Below are positions 19,453 through 29,073 of a DNA stretch of 64,000 nucleotides, one piece after another (within the stretch, counting starts at the first letter, position 1; each line of letters starts with the position of its first letter). The stretch lies in assembly GCA_002840845.1 (NCBI GenBank), contig PHCS01000004.1:1-64000 (forward strand). Reading direction: 5' to 3'. A model generated the notes under the pieces. That model made no database searches. It was not told where the DNA came from and saw only the letters and a program-made list of their open reading frames with translations. The position numbers and the translations under genes were made by a program. This stretch comes from Betaproteobacteria bacterium HGW-Betaproteobacteria-14 (GTDB taxonomy: Bacteria; Pseudomonadota; Gammaproteobacteria; Burkholderiales; Rhodocyclaceae).

Positions 19453-20277
19453 TTACTTGATGCCCAGGGTCTTCGCCAGATCGTCGTAATCGGCAAGCTT
19501 GGCCGGTTCGAAGCCGGGGAAGTTGCTGAAGCGAAGGAATTCCTGGGCGTCCTTGTCCTGATTGGACTTGAGCATCGCATCCGTGATGGTGCGCCGCAGG
19601 GATTCCGGCAGATCGCCGCGCACGCCGAAGGTAAGATGCGGGACTCCCTTGCCGGCGTGGATCAGATTCATGTTCTCGCCCTTGTTGGTCCACACGTTGA
19701 AGAGCCCCGAGTTGGCCACGCCGATATCGATCAGGTTCATCTGCATGCCCGCCAGCACGCCGTCGACGTCGTTGTAATAGGCGATGCTGCTGAAATACTT
19801 CTCCGGTTCCTTGATGCCCAATGCTTGCAGTTCCGTGAAAGCCAACTTGGTGATCATGGCATCCTTGCCGGTGAAGCCGATACGCTTTCCCTTCATGTCT
19901 TCCGGAAAAGCGATATTGGTGCGGCCGGGCGCCATGAAGGAAACCGAGAGCAGTCCCGGGATCTTCGCTACCGGAAGGTAGCCGGCAGCCCGGTTCGCAT
20001 CGAGAACCGCAGAAGGCGCCACGAAAATCATGTGGTAGCGCTTTGCCTTGGCGCGTTGCGCGAAAATATCGAAATTGCGTGCGCCTTCGATCCTCACCGG
20101 GCGCTTGAGCACCCTGGACAGATAGGTGGTAAGGCCATCGTACTCGGTGGCGATCATCTGCGCGCTGTCGCCGTAACTGATGACCCCCAGGATGTAGGCG
20201 CGCTCCTGAGCCATTGCCGGGCGCCAAACAAAGAGTGTGAGCAATAGCAGGGCCGCCAGCAGGATGCGCGATTTCAT
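19453..20277 (-). CDS. Periplasmic PhnD/SsuA-like substrate-binding protein
   Basis: 274 aa from the ATG with a strong GGAGGAAG ribosome-binding site; signal peptide about 1-23 (ending PAMAQ). The fold signature is of type-2 periplasmic binding proteins of the phosphate/phosphonate (PhnD) group (YLSRVLKRPVRIE, MIFVAPSAVLDANR, KGKRIGFTGKDAMITK). No permease or ATPase is next to it, so it may act as an orphan sensor or supply a distant transporter. It lies downstream of the fcc-like genes after a terminator. Confidence 0.88.
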   Translation of the reverse strand: MKSRILLAALLLLTLFVWRPAMAQERAYILGVISYGDSAQMIATEYDGLTTYLSRVLKRPVRIEGARNFDIFAQRAKAKRYHMIFVAPSAVLDANRAAGYLPVAKIPGLLSVSFMAPGRTNIAFPEDMKGKRIGFTGKDAMITKLAFTELQALGIKEPEKYFSSIAYYNDVDGVLAGMQMNLIDIGVANSGLFNVWTNKGENMNLIHAGKGVPHLTFGVRGDLPESLRRTITDAMLKSNQDKDAQEFLRFSNFPGFEPAKLADYDDLAKTLGIK

Positions 20278-20317
20278 GTGTCTTCCTCCAAATGCACGCC
20301 CGCTCTGCGTCGGGCTG

Positions 20318-20350
20318 AAAAAAGGCGGCACCCCGCATGGGGTGCCGCCT
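20318..20350 (-). terminator. Rho-independent terminator of the fcc-like operon
   Basis: A 12-base-pair perfect stem (AGGCGGCACCCC and its complement, loop GCAT) followed on the minus strand by six T residues. It lies 27 bases after the fccB stop and before the PhnD-like gene. Confidence 0.93.
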
Positions 20351-20376
20351 CATTCTACTTCTCAATCACAATCGAA

Positions 20377-21645
20377 TTAAAGCAGCGCGTCGGCCCAGAT
20401 GTTCTTGGCCCAGGCCAAAGCGTACTTCGCTTCCAACTCGTTGCGCGAAGGCGAGACGCCGCCGGCGCCCTTCGGGACCGCGAACTCCTTGCCGTTGAAG
20501 ACATACGGGTGGGCGACGTGGACGACTTCCTTCGAGGAGACGAAGCTGTAACAGGTGTTGGCGATGACCATCGGATCCGGTGCGGCTTGGCCGCTCATCA
20601 GGTTCACGATGGCGGCCGCAGCCACCTTGGAATGCTGTGTCGCCATATGGCCCGACTTTGGCATGCCGGGTGAGGAGGCAGTGGAATCGCCGAGCACATG
20701 AATGTTCTTGTGTGCGGTGGATTCCAGTGTCTTCCAGTCGACGCCGCACCAGCGGCCGCCTACGTTGGTAAGCCCGGCGGCGTTCGCGATCATGCCGGCT
20801 TTTTGGGCCGGAACGATGTTGAGCACGTCGGCCTTGACCTTGTCGCCGAACTCGAACTCGACGGTCTGGCTGGCGACATCCAGCTTGGTGATGCTGTGGT
20901 TGCCACGGTACTCGAGCATGCCGCTGTACAGATCGCCCCAGGCCTTCTTGAAGAGCGGTCCCTTCGAGGTGACGTCGGCGTTGGCATCCAGAACCAGCAC
21001 CTTCGATTTCGGCTTGTGGGCCTTGAAGTAGTTGGCAATCATGGAAGCGCGCTCATAGGGTCCCGGCGGGCAGCGGTAGGGCGCCTTCGGGATGCAGAGG
21101 GCGTATATGCCGCCGTCGGGCATTGACTCAAGCTGCTTTCTCAAGGCAACGGTCTGCGGGCCAGCCTTCCAAGAATGGAATATCTTCGAGTCGGAGATGG
21201 CCGGCGTGAGGCCGGGGACGCTCTCCCAGATGAAATCGATGCCTGGGGAAACCACCAGACGGTCGTAACTGAGGGCGCCGTTCTTGGATAGTGTGACCGT
21301 GCGCTTGACCGGATCCACAGCAGTGGCCGTATCATGGATGACGCGTACGCCATGCTTCTTCAGGCCATCATAGCTGGTGGTGATGTCGTTGATGGTCTTT
21401 TCACCGGCCAGCACCAGATTGGAAATCGGGCAGGAAACGAAGGCGGGGTTCGGCTCGACCAGTGTGACGTTGATGCCGCCGTCCGACCACATGCGAATGT
21501 ACTTGGCAACGGTGGCGCCGCCGTAGCCGCCGCCGATGACCACGACGTTGCCCGAGCCCTTGGCGCCGCCAGCGCAGCCATAAAGGGAACCCATGGCAAC
21601 TGTCGCGCCTGCTGCCTTGATGAAATCGCGTCTGTTTAGTGTCAT
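20377..21645 (-). CDS. fccB: Sulfide dehydrogenase (flavocytochrome c) flavoprotein subunit, FccB/SoxF-like
   Basis: 422 aa. A Tat-type signal (NRRDFIKAAGATVAMGSLYGC) leads into an FAD-binding GxGxxG (VVVIGGGYGGATVAKYI). Redox cysteines fit the family: PAFVSCPISNLV and the later ANTCYSF... region, plus the covalent-FAD type context in the N-terminal half. The enzyme oxidises sulfide in the periplasm and passes electrons to a cytochrome c subunit. The adjacent monoheme cytochrome (10 bases upstream) is the obvious partner. Some relatives are annotated only as NAD(P)/FAD oxidoreductases, so substrate is an inference. Confidence 0.9.
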   Translation of the reverse strand: MTLNRRDFIKAAGATVAMGSLYGCAGGAKGSGNVVVIGGGYGGATVAKYIRMWSDGGINVTLVEPNPAFVSCPISNLVLAGEKTINDITTSYDGLKKHGVRVIHDTATAVDPVKRTVTLSKNGALSYDRLVVSPGIDFIWESVPGLTPAISDSKIFHSWKAGPQTVALRKQLESMPDGGIYALCIPKAPYRCPPGPYERASMIANYFKAHKPKSKVLVLDANADVTSKGPLFKKAWGDLYSGMLEYRGNHSITKLDVASQTVEFEFGDKVKADVLNIVPAQKAGMIANAAGLTNVGGRWCGVDWKTLESTAHKNIHVLGDSTASSPGMPKSGHMATQHSKVAAAAIVNLMSGQAAPDPMVIANTCYSFVSSKEVVHVAHPYVFNGKEFAVPKGAGGVSPSRNELEAKYALAWAKNIWADALL

Positions 21646-21655
21646 GTTCTCCCCC

Positions 21656-21955
21656 TTATTTCTGCGCCGCGTAGTAATTCGCGATCATCTCGATCTGCTC
21701 GTCGGTGTAGCCCTTCGACAGCTGTTGCATGACGGTCGCGGGCTTGGCGCCGGAGCGGAAGTCCCTGACCTTGCGGAGCATCTCGTCCTTGGGCATGCCG
21801 GCGAGCGGATCCATGCCGCCGACGCTGTGTCCGTTGGTGCCGTGGCAGCTGGCGCAGGCCGAGGCCATATTGCGGCCTAGGACATGCCCATCCGCCAGCG
21901 CCGCGCTGGAAAGGCCCAGCAATGCGACGGCTAACGCGATTTTCGAATGCTTCAT
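21656..21955 (-). CDS. Monoheme cytochrome c, probable FccA-type partner
   Basis: 99 aa from the ATG with a GGAGGAAG ribosome-binding site; the signal peptide ends near ALADG. One heme motif, CASCHGTNG, and a distal Met candidate in the PLAGMPKDEM segment. Class I cytochrome c, periplasmic. It starts the operon with fccB and most likely takes electrons from it; the better-studied FccA can be monoheme or diheme. Confidence 0.92.
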   Translation of the reverse strand: MKHSKIALAVALLGLSSAALADGHVLGRNMASACASCHGTNGHSVGGMDPLAGMPKDEMLRKVRDFRSGAKPATVMQQLSKGYTDEQIEMIANYYAAQK

Positions 21956-22157
21956 CGGCTTCCTCCTTTGATGGTGAATGATGCTTGGTGAATGCTGTTC
22001 CCGCTTCCGCGTACTAATTGCGCCGGGAAGCTTATTTTGTCCATGCAAATCTAATGGATATTCCCTCATGTAGCAATTAATTTTCTTATTGACCCAATCA
22101 CGGAACATATTTGAGCCTTATCCTATCATCCCGATCTAAGGCCGTTTTCTTTATCTC

Positions 22158-22427
22158 ATGAGCAAGTTGCATGAAGTCCGCATGCCCAAGTATCCGGATT
22201 GCTGGGAAACATGCGGATCCTGCGCAAGTGGCGACGTGGTCATTCTCGAGGTTCTGGTCAAGCCTGGCGACCCAATCGGCTTCGATGACGCAATTCTCAC
22301 ATTGGAAACCGGCAAGGTATCACTGGATATCCCCAGCCCGCATGCCGGCCGGGTGATCGAGGTATGCGTTGCCGAGGGCGATCCCGTGGCGGAGGGCCAG
22401 ATATTGTTGACGATTGAGTCCTCCTGA
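22158..22427 (+). CDS. Stand-alone lipoyl/biotinyl-domain protein
   Basis: An 89-aa protein that is only a lipoyl-type beta-sandwich, with the modifiable lysine in LETGKVSLDIPSP (E2 proteins have ETDKV). The N-terminus carries an unusual cluster of cysteines, C15-x3-C19-x2-C22, not found in ordinary E2 domains. No dehydrogenase, carboxylase, glycine-cleavage or sHdr gene is adjacent; it lies between the divergent fcc-like cytochrome and ettA. What it carries and which ligase modifies it is unknown. Confidence 0.85.
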   Translation: MSKLHEVRMPKYPDCWETCGSCASGDVVILEVLVKPGDPIGFDDAILTLETGKVSLDIPSPHAGRVIEVCVAEGDPVAEGQILLTIESS

Positions 22428-22478
22428 GTGCCCGCGCTCCGTTAAAATTCTCCTTTTCTTCCGTCAGGCACCTCGAGC

Positions 22479-24146
<1,668 letters not shown>

Positions 24147-24147
24147 C

Positions 24148-25044
24148 ATGCGCGCATCGAAGATGAACTATGCAGTGCTGCTGATCTGCTGCCTGGGTCT
24201 GCCCGCGACTGCGCATGCTGCCAAGGAAGATGGCCTTTCCGCTGTGCGCGATCTGGGACTGCTCAACGGCCAGGCGCTTGCCTGCGGCAACAAGGAAACT
24301 GCCGCCTGGGTGAAAATCCTCATGCTCAACCATGCGCCGAAGACGCGCGAATACGGCGAGGCCTTCGAGGCGGGAACGCAGGAGGCCTTTGCCGCGCACG
24401 GCCGCGGGACCCCCTGCGCGGAGCGCACCGCGCTGGCAGCCAGGCTCGATGCCGTCACGCAGCGCCTCAAGGCGGCCCTGCCCGTCCCCGGACAGATTCC
24501 TCAAGGACATAGTCCTGCGGAAAGCGAACCGAATGCCATCGTACCGCGCTATCTGATGCAGGATCCGAATGGTCGGGCAGTGACGAACGAGGACTTTCTC
24601 GGCCGCTTCCAGTTGATTTCCTTCGGCTACACTTCCTGTCCGGATGTCTGCCCGACCACTCTGCTGGAGATGAAGGATGTACTCAAAGCACTGGGCGACA
24701 AGGCCGCGCAATTGCAGGCGATCTTCATTACCGTCGATCCCGAGCGCGATAGTGCGCAGGTGCTGCGCGAATACACGTCGGCATTCGATCCGCGCATTCT
24801 CGGCTTGCGCGGTTCGGAGGAACTGACCCGCCGCGCCGCCAGTGAATTCAAGGTGCGCTACGAGAAGGTGCGCGATCCCGCCGCCCCGCCCGGGAGCTAT
24901 ACCGTGGATCATTCTGCCGGCATGATTCTTCTCGGGCCCGACGGGCGGGCCGTCATCCGCTTCGCCTATGCGACACCGGCGAAACAGCTGGCAGAGCGGA
25001 TCGAGGCGCTGATGCGGGAAGGCGGCCTGCGTCCGGCACGCTGA
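24148..25044 (+). CDS. SCO1/SenC-family copper chaperone with N-terminal extension
   Basis: 298 aa; signal peptide about 1-25. The C-terminal half (about 135-290) is a thioredoxin-like SCO domain with copper ligands Cys164 and Cys168 in TSCPDVCP and His254 in TVDHSAG. SCO proteins deliver copper to the CuA centre of cytochrome oxidases or to N2O reductase. The first 110 mature residues form an extra helical region with its own cysteines (ALACGNKETA, GTPCAER) that I do not recognise from typical SCO proteins. Confidence 0.9.
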   Translation: MRASKMNYAVLLICCLGLPATAHAAKEDGLSAVRDLGLLNGQALACGNKETAAWVKILMLNHAPKTREYGEAFEAGTQEAFAAHGRGTPCAERTALAARLDAVTQRLKAALPVPGQIPQGHSPAESEPNAIVPRYLMQDPNGRAVTNEDFLGRFQLISFGYTSCPDVCPTTLLEMKDVLKALGDKAAQLQAIFITVDPERDSAQVLREYTSAFDPRILGLRGSEELTRRAASEFKVRYEKVRDPAAPPGSYTVDHSAGMILLGPDGRAVIRFAYATPAKQLAERIEALMREGGLRPAR

Positions 25045-25059
25045 CCACGGGCACGTCGG

Positions 25060-26277
25060 CTAGTCGCTGCCAGCCAGCCACCCTTTCAGGCGTGCATACA
25101 CTTCGGGCCGATCGAGCAGGTCGAGGTGGCCAGTCTCGCAGGCGATCCACTGTCGGCTTTCGGGGAATGCCAGGTTGCGGCTGCGTTTCGCATGCCTGCC
25201 CAGCGCGCTTGCCAACGGCACCAGTCCGTCGCCGATCAGTCTGTCCTTGAGATCGCCCGTCTGCTTGCCCGTGGTGGCGGCAAGCGCGAAGCACTGCACG
25301 TTTTCAGGCAGCGGCAGCGTTTTGTGATGGCTGGGTGACCGTGCAAAACGGTCGCGGCCGCGCCAGTCCTCGTCGAGCAGGTAGCCGTGGCGCAGGTCCG
25401 TGATGCCGGCGCTGCGGATCTTGCCCAGCCGCGACAACGGCGCGGTGTAGGGACTGAGTCCCAGCGCGATGTCGATCCAGTTGCCGCCGCGCTCCATGGG
25501 TGCGCCGTGGTGCGGCGTGCCCAGGAACACCAGGTCCTTCAACTTCAGCGGCCAGGCGCGGCCCTCTGCCATGCCGTAATGCCAAGCGCTGCGTGCCAGC
25601 AGGCCGCCCATGCTGTGGCCGATTATCGTCAGTTCATCCACAGGGGCCGGCCAGGCGCTGAGCAATGCATCGAGCAGGCCCGAGAACTCACGCCCATTGG
25701 TGGAAATGTGGCGGCCGCTGTTGTAGTGCAGATATACGGGCGTGTAGCCGAGGTCGCGCGCCAGCGCGGCGCCATGGTCGTGCCCTTGCCGTTTCCACTG
25801 CAGGTCATTCATGCACAGGCCATGTGCCAGAATCAGCAGCCTGCCGCCTGCGTTCGGGATGGCGGCTGCCAGTGCATTCTTGTCGAGTTGCAGCGCACTC
25901 CCTTTGCGACGCAGGCTCATGCGGATGGCCAGCGGATTTCCGCTGGCTTCCAGGTAATCGCCCAGAACGCCATTCAGCGCTGCCAGCACCGCCTCGCGCT
26001 CGGGGGAAGATTTCCCTTCGCCGAACAGCGGCACCAGTCGTCCAAGCACCATGTCGAGCCCGCCGCCCACCAATCGCGTTACGCCGCGAATGCTGCTGTA
26101 AACGAGGCCGGTGATGCCGCGCGTGCGGCCAGCCGGCGGCTTGCCGAGCGGCGTCGGCGTGCTGGCAATGTTGTGATGCATCGCCTCGACAAGGTCCGTC
26201 AGCCCCGCGACAGCGTCGACCGTCATCCGGCTGAAGCCGTGCAGATCGGCGGGGTGGAGATGGGAGGGCTTCGGCAT
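25060..26277 (-). CDS. Lipase-like alpha/beta hydrolase (PGAP1 group)
   Basis: 405 aa. The nucleophile elbow is IIGHSMGGLLARS, the oxyanion region is LILAHGLCMND, and the late His is probably in CETGHLDLLDRP. The N-terminal 110 residues are helical, with no signal peptide, so it may be cytosolic or membrane-associated. Substrate unknown; esterase or polyester (for example PHB oligomer) hydrolysis are possibilities. Convergent with the SCO gene. Confidence 0.85.
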   Translation of the reverse strand: MPKPSHLHPADLHGFSRMTVDAVAGLTDLVEAMHHNIASTPTPLGKPPAGRTRGITGLVYSSIRGVTRLVGGGLDMVLGRLVPLFGEGKSSPEREAVLAALNGVLGDYLEASGNPLAIRMSLRRKGSALQLDKNALAAAIPNAGGRLLILAHGLCMNDLQWKRQGHDHGAALARDLGYTPVYLHYNSGRHISTNGREFSGLLDALLSAWPAPVDELTIIGHSMGGLLARSAWHYGMAEGRAWPLKLKDLVFLGTPHHGAPMERGGNWIDIALGLSPYTAPLSRLGKIRSAGITDLRHGYLLDEDWRGRDRFARSPSHHKTLPLPENVQCFALAATTGKQTGDLKDRLIGDGLVPLASALGRHAKRSRNLAFPESRQWIACETGHLDLLDRPEVYARLKGWLAGSD

Positions 26278-26414
26278 GGGTTCGATCCGTACTTTCTGTA
26301 TGGCAGGCGGATCCTTGAGAAGGGGCGTTACATTCTATTGCATTTGCTTACAGCGCAGGCTGCAGCGTCCCGCTAGCATGGTGGCGCATACTTGATCAAC
26401 GGAAGGAGATACAG

Positions 26415-26702
26415 ATGAAAGGCAGGGTCCGCATTGCACTAGCCGCAGCCTTTGGCGTGATGGCATTGGCAGCTTCAACGGGGGCGCTTGCGCACGATCG
26501 CGGCAGAAACGATGGGCACCGCGGTCACGGCTGGGGGCATGACAAGCGTACGCACCATTTCCATCGTCACCATGAAGTAGCACGTGAGCGCGTGGTCATT
26601 CATCACCCTCCGCGGGTAATTTACGAGCGAAGGCCCTACTATGCCTCGCCGGCGATCGTTATCGGTGTCGAGCTTCCGCCGCTGGTGATTTCGTTACGAT
26701 GA
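26415..26702 (+). CDS. Small histidine-rich periplasmic protein
   Basis: 95 aa with a signal peptide (about 1-26, ending GALAH) and a mature part dominated by His, Arg and Gly (HDRGRNDGHRGHGWGHDK, then HHFHRHH). A GGAAGGAG ribosome-binding site precedes the ATG. His-rich content suggests metal binding, but this is speculative. A similar low-complexity design appears in small stress proteins of the envelope. Confidence 0.75.
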   Translation: MKGRVRIALAAAFGVMALAASTGALAHDRGRNDGHRGHGWGHDKRTHHFHRHHEVARERVVIHHPPRVIYERRPYYASPAIVIGVELPPLVISLR

Positions 26703-26723
26703 ACGGCGACGGTACCGGGGATT

Positions 26724-27035
26724 TCAGACTTCCGCTGTTCCCTGAAGATGAAGGATGGCGATGGCGCTATCGGTAACGCTGACTTTGGCGTCGAAGCGGA
26801 AGCCGCCGCCGCAGAAATTCTTCAGGCAGTACAGGCCCGGACTGAGCTGGTCGAAAACATGGCTGCCGGTGCCATCGGGCCTTTTCGCGTGGAGTTGCTG
26901 CGTGGGACTTGCTTCGGTAGGGCGAAAATGAACTTCAGGCAACGCCTTGCATTTGTCGCAGGCCATCGACCAGAAATAATCCCGATTGAGGATGGCTGAG
27001 CCGATCTTCACGTGGTTCTTTAGCATCATAGTCAT
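26724..27035 (-). CDS. Hypothetical small protein with CxxC motif
   Basis: 103 aa, third-position GC-rich codon use as in real genes here. Contains CDKC near residue 26 and a later CLKNFC. The antisense frame (26748-26999) is less convincing. No family recognised; the cysteine pairs could bind zinc. No strong ribosome-binding site, so the start is uncertain. Confidence 0.6.
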   Translation of the reverse strand: MTMMLKNHVKIGSAILNRDYFWSMACDKCKALPEVHFRPTEASPTQQLHAKRPDGTGSHVFDQLSPGLYCLKNFCGGGFRFDAKVSVTDSAIAILHLQGTAEV

Positions 27036-27136
27036 TTCTATTTTTCATTCATCACCTTCTTCTTTTTCTTGAGTCGTCATTGTCGGCATTTCCAAGTGCC
27101 GGTCGCGGCATAATGTCACAGGCAGCCACTCATATT

Positions 27137-27150
27137 TTGACTTAAGTCAT
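27137..27150. promoter_or_regulatory. FNR/DNR-like box upstream of the FolE-like gene
   Basis: TTGACTTAAGTCAT matches TTGAY-N4-RTCAA at nine of ten fixed positions and contains the perfect palindrome TGACTTAAGTCA. It lies about 50 bases before the GTG start used here, and about 85 before the alternative ATG. It suggests oxygen- or NO-dependent control. Confidence 0.5.
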
Positions 27151-27191
27151 AAGGCGATGTATTTGGCGGCCTCTACACGGAAAACGCCGCC

Positions 27192-27863
27192 GTGTATGAT
27201 TTCAACTTCAACATTCGACGGGTCGCCGACATGCATGACCATCCCGATCACGCTGTGTCCTCTTGCTCCGGCATCGGCATCACGCGCCAGAATGCCTTCG
27301 ACCCCGTCGCCTTCGAGCAGGCTGTAAGCGATCTGCTTTCCGCCTGCGGCATTGCGCCGGACATGAAACACATGGGCCGCACGGCGGAACGGGTGCGCAC
27401 CTTGTGGCAGAAGCGCCTGCTCGGCGGCTACGACCTGGATCCGGCCGAGGCGCTGGGCGAAGGCTTCGAGGACATCCGCAACGACATGGTGGTAGTGCGT
27501 GGCATCGCCGTGCACGGTGTTTGCCCGCATCATCTGGTGCCCTTTCGCGGCGTGGCCCATGTCGCCTACCTGCCGGGCGGGCGACTTCACGGCTTCGGCC
27601 GAATAGCTCGCATGGTGGACGCCATCGGTCACCGCTTTACCTACCAGGAGTGGATGACGCGCGACATCGCCGAGGCGTTGGTGACGCATGGCAAGGCCGC
27701 AGGCGGCGCCTGCGTCGTCGAAGCGGAGCAGTTGTGTCTCTTGCTGGGCGAAGACCGCCGAGGCGACGAGCGCGTGGTCACGCAGGCCTTTACCGGGAAA
27801 TTCGACTCGTCGGATCAGCTTCGCTCCGAATTTCTCCGCGCCATTGACGGGAGAATGCCTTGA
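27192..27863 (+). CDS. GTP cyclohydrolase I-like protein (atypical FolE)
   Basis: 223 aa from a GTG; an in-frame ATG at 27231 (MHDHPDH) would give 210 aa and may be the true start. The core VCPHHLVPFRGVAHVAYLPGGR is the FolE zinc/catalytic region (Cys and His ligands kept), and the third Cys is in AEQLCLLLG. However the usual substrate-site segment GLSKLAR reads GFGRIAR, and the canonical HMCMxxRGV reads QLCLLLGEDRRGD. So the tunnelling fold is likely but GTP cyclohydrolase activity is uncertain. It overlaps the next hydrolase gene by four bases. Confidence 0.8.
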   Translation: MYDFNFNIRRVADMHDHPDHAVSSCSGIGITRQNAFDPVAFEQAVSDLLSACGIAPDMKHMGRTAERVRTLWQKRLLGGYDLDPAEALGEGFEDIRNDMVVVRGIAVHGVCPHHLVPFRGVAHVAYLPGGRLHGFGRIARMVDAIGHRFTYQEWMTRDIAEALVTHGKAAGGACVVEAEQLCLLLGEDRRGDERVVTQAFTGKFDSSDQLRSEFLRAIDGRMP

Positions 27864-28717
27864 GCGGGTTTGAGCGCGAGGTGGTAAAGGTCGGCGAGCA
27901 TCAGCATGTCGTTGCCCGATTTTTTGCGCCGGCTGGTGAGCCCAGGGCTGCGGCGCTGGTCGTCCCGGCAATGGGCGTGACGCAGGCTTATTACGCGCCA
28001 TTTGCGCAGTGGCTGGCCGCGCAGGGCTTCCTGGTAGCGACTTTCGACTACCGCGGCATCGGCCAGTCGCGCCACGGCAGCTTGCGCAAGGTGTCGACGG
28101 ACATTCTCGACTGGGCGCGGCTGGACTGCGCGGCGATGGTCGAGGCGCTTGCAGCGAAGGTTCCCGACATGCCGCTGCACTGGGTCGGCCACAGCCTGGG
28201 CGGGCAGATCCTGCCCTTCGTGCCGAATCGCGAGCGCGTCACGCGGGTGATCACGGTCGCCACGGGCAGCGGCTACTGGCGCGAGAACACCGCGTCTCTG
28301 CGCCGGACTTCCTGGTGGCTGTGGTTCGTCGTGGCGCCGCTCTCCGTGCGGCTGTTCGGCTACTTTCCCGGCAGGCGCCTGCGCAAGGTGGGCGACCTGC
28401 CGCGCGGAGTGATGGAGCAGTGGCGGCGCTGGTGCCTGAATCCGGAATACGCCGTTGGCGTCGAGGGCGAGGCGGCACGCGCGCTGTATGCCGCCGTGCG
28501 AACGCCGATCGTCTCGCTGTCCTTCACCGACGATGAATTCATGTCGCTGCGCAACACCGAGTCGATCCACGGCCAGTACGCCAATGCGCGCCGCACCATG
28601 AAGCGCATCGCGCCGAAGGAGATCGGCGAAAAACGCATCGGTCACTTCGGTTTTTTCAAGCCGAAGTTCGAGCACTCGCTCTGGCGCAATTACCTGCTGC
28701 CAGAGATCGCAGGCTAG
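27860..28717 (+). CDS. Alpha/beta hydrolase (COG4757-like)
   Basis: 285 aa from a TTG start overlapping the FolE-like stop (TTGA), the only way to reach the conserved N-terminus. Nucleophile motif WVGHSLGGQILPF; late His in KRIGHFGFFKP. The oxyanion stretch is VVPAMGVTQAYYAPFA and the cap is helical. Substrate unknown. Coupled translation with the FolE-like gene suggests a shared condition of expression. Confidence 0.85.
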   Translation: MSGFEREVVKVGEHQHVVARFFAPAGEPRAAALVVPAMGVTQAYYAPFAQWLAAQGFLVATFDYRGIGQSRHGSLRKVSTDILDWARLDCAAMVEALAAKVPDMPLHWVGHSLGGQILPFVPNRERVTRVITVATGSGYWRENTASLRRTSWWLWFVVAPLSVRLFGYFPGRRLRKVGDLPRGVMEQWRRWCLNPEYAVGVEGEAARALYAAVRTPIVSLSFTDDEFMSLRNTESIHGQYANARRTMKRIAPKEIGEKRIGHFGFFKPKFEHSLWRNYLLPEIAG

Positions 28718-28953
28718 AGCTTCTGGTGCGTGCCGTCGCACAGCGGCCTGTTCGCCGTGTGCTTGCAGCCGCAGAACCACACCTTTTCCGACTTCTCTGC
28801 CTTGTATTCCACCGGCGTAAAGTCCGTGCCCTTGTGCGAGCCGTCGCAGAAAGGCTGGCTTTTGCTTCTGCCGCAGGCACACCAAAAGTATTTTTTCCCA
28901 GCCTCCACATCAACTGCATAAGGGGCTTTCTGGGGAATGTCGGGTTGGCTCAT
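28714..28953 (-). CDS. Double CDGSH iron-sulfur protein
   Basis: 79 aa from MSQPDIPQKAPY, preceded by a GGAG site; a longer frame adds 13 residues without one. Two mitoNEET-type 2Fe-2S sites, each Cx1Cx2 to x10 CDGSH/T: CACGRSKSQPFCDGSH and CGCKHTANRPLCDGTH. Both have the three Cys and one His ligands. Such small CDGSH proteins are soluble redox or cluster-transfer proteins; the partner is unknown. It overlaps the stop of the hydrolase gene on the other strand. Confidence 0.93.
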   Translation of the reverse strand: MSQPDIPQKAPYAVDVEAGKKYFWCACGRSKSQPFCDGSHKGTDFTPVEYKAEKSEKVWFCGCKHTANRPLCDGTHQKL

Positions 28954-29073
28954 GTCGGTTCTCCGCTTTGATGGGGGTATCAGGAAGTTCATTTGACATT
29001 GAATAATTCCCGACTAATAATGTCAACTATTAAATATAAATAATGCCCCCAACCCCAACAGAGAGAACACATC

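Noticed and set aside
26748-26999. Plus-strand 83-aa frame
   Set aside because: The overlapping minus-strand frame has typical codon use for this genome and a CxxC pair.
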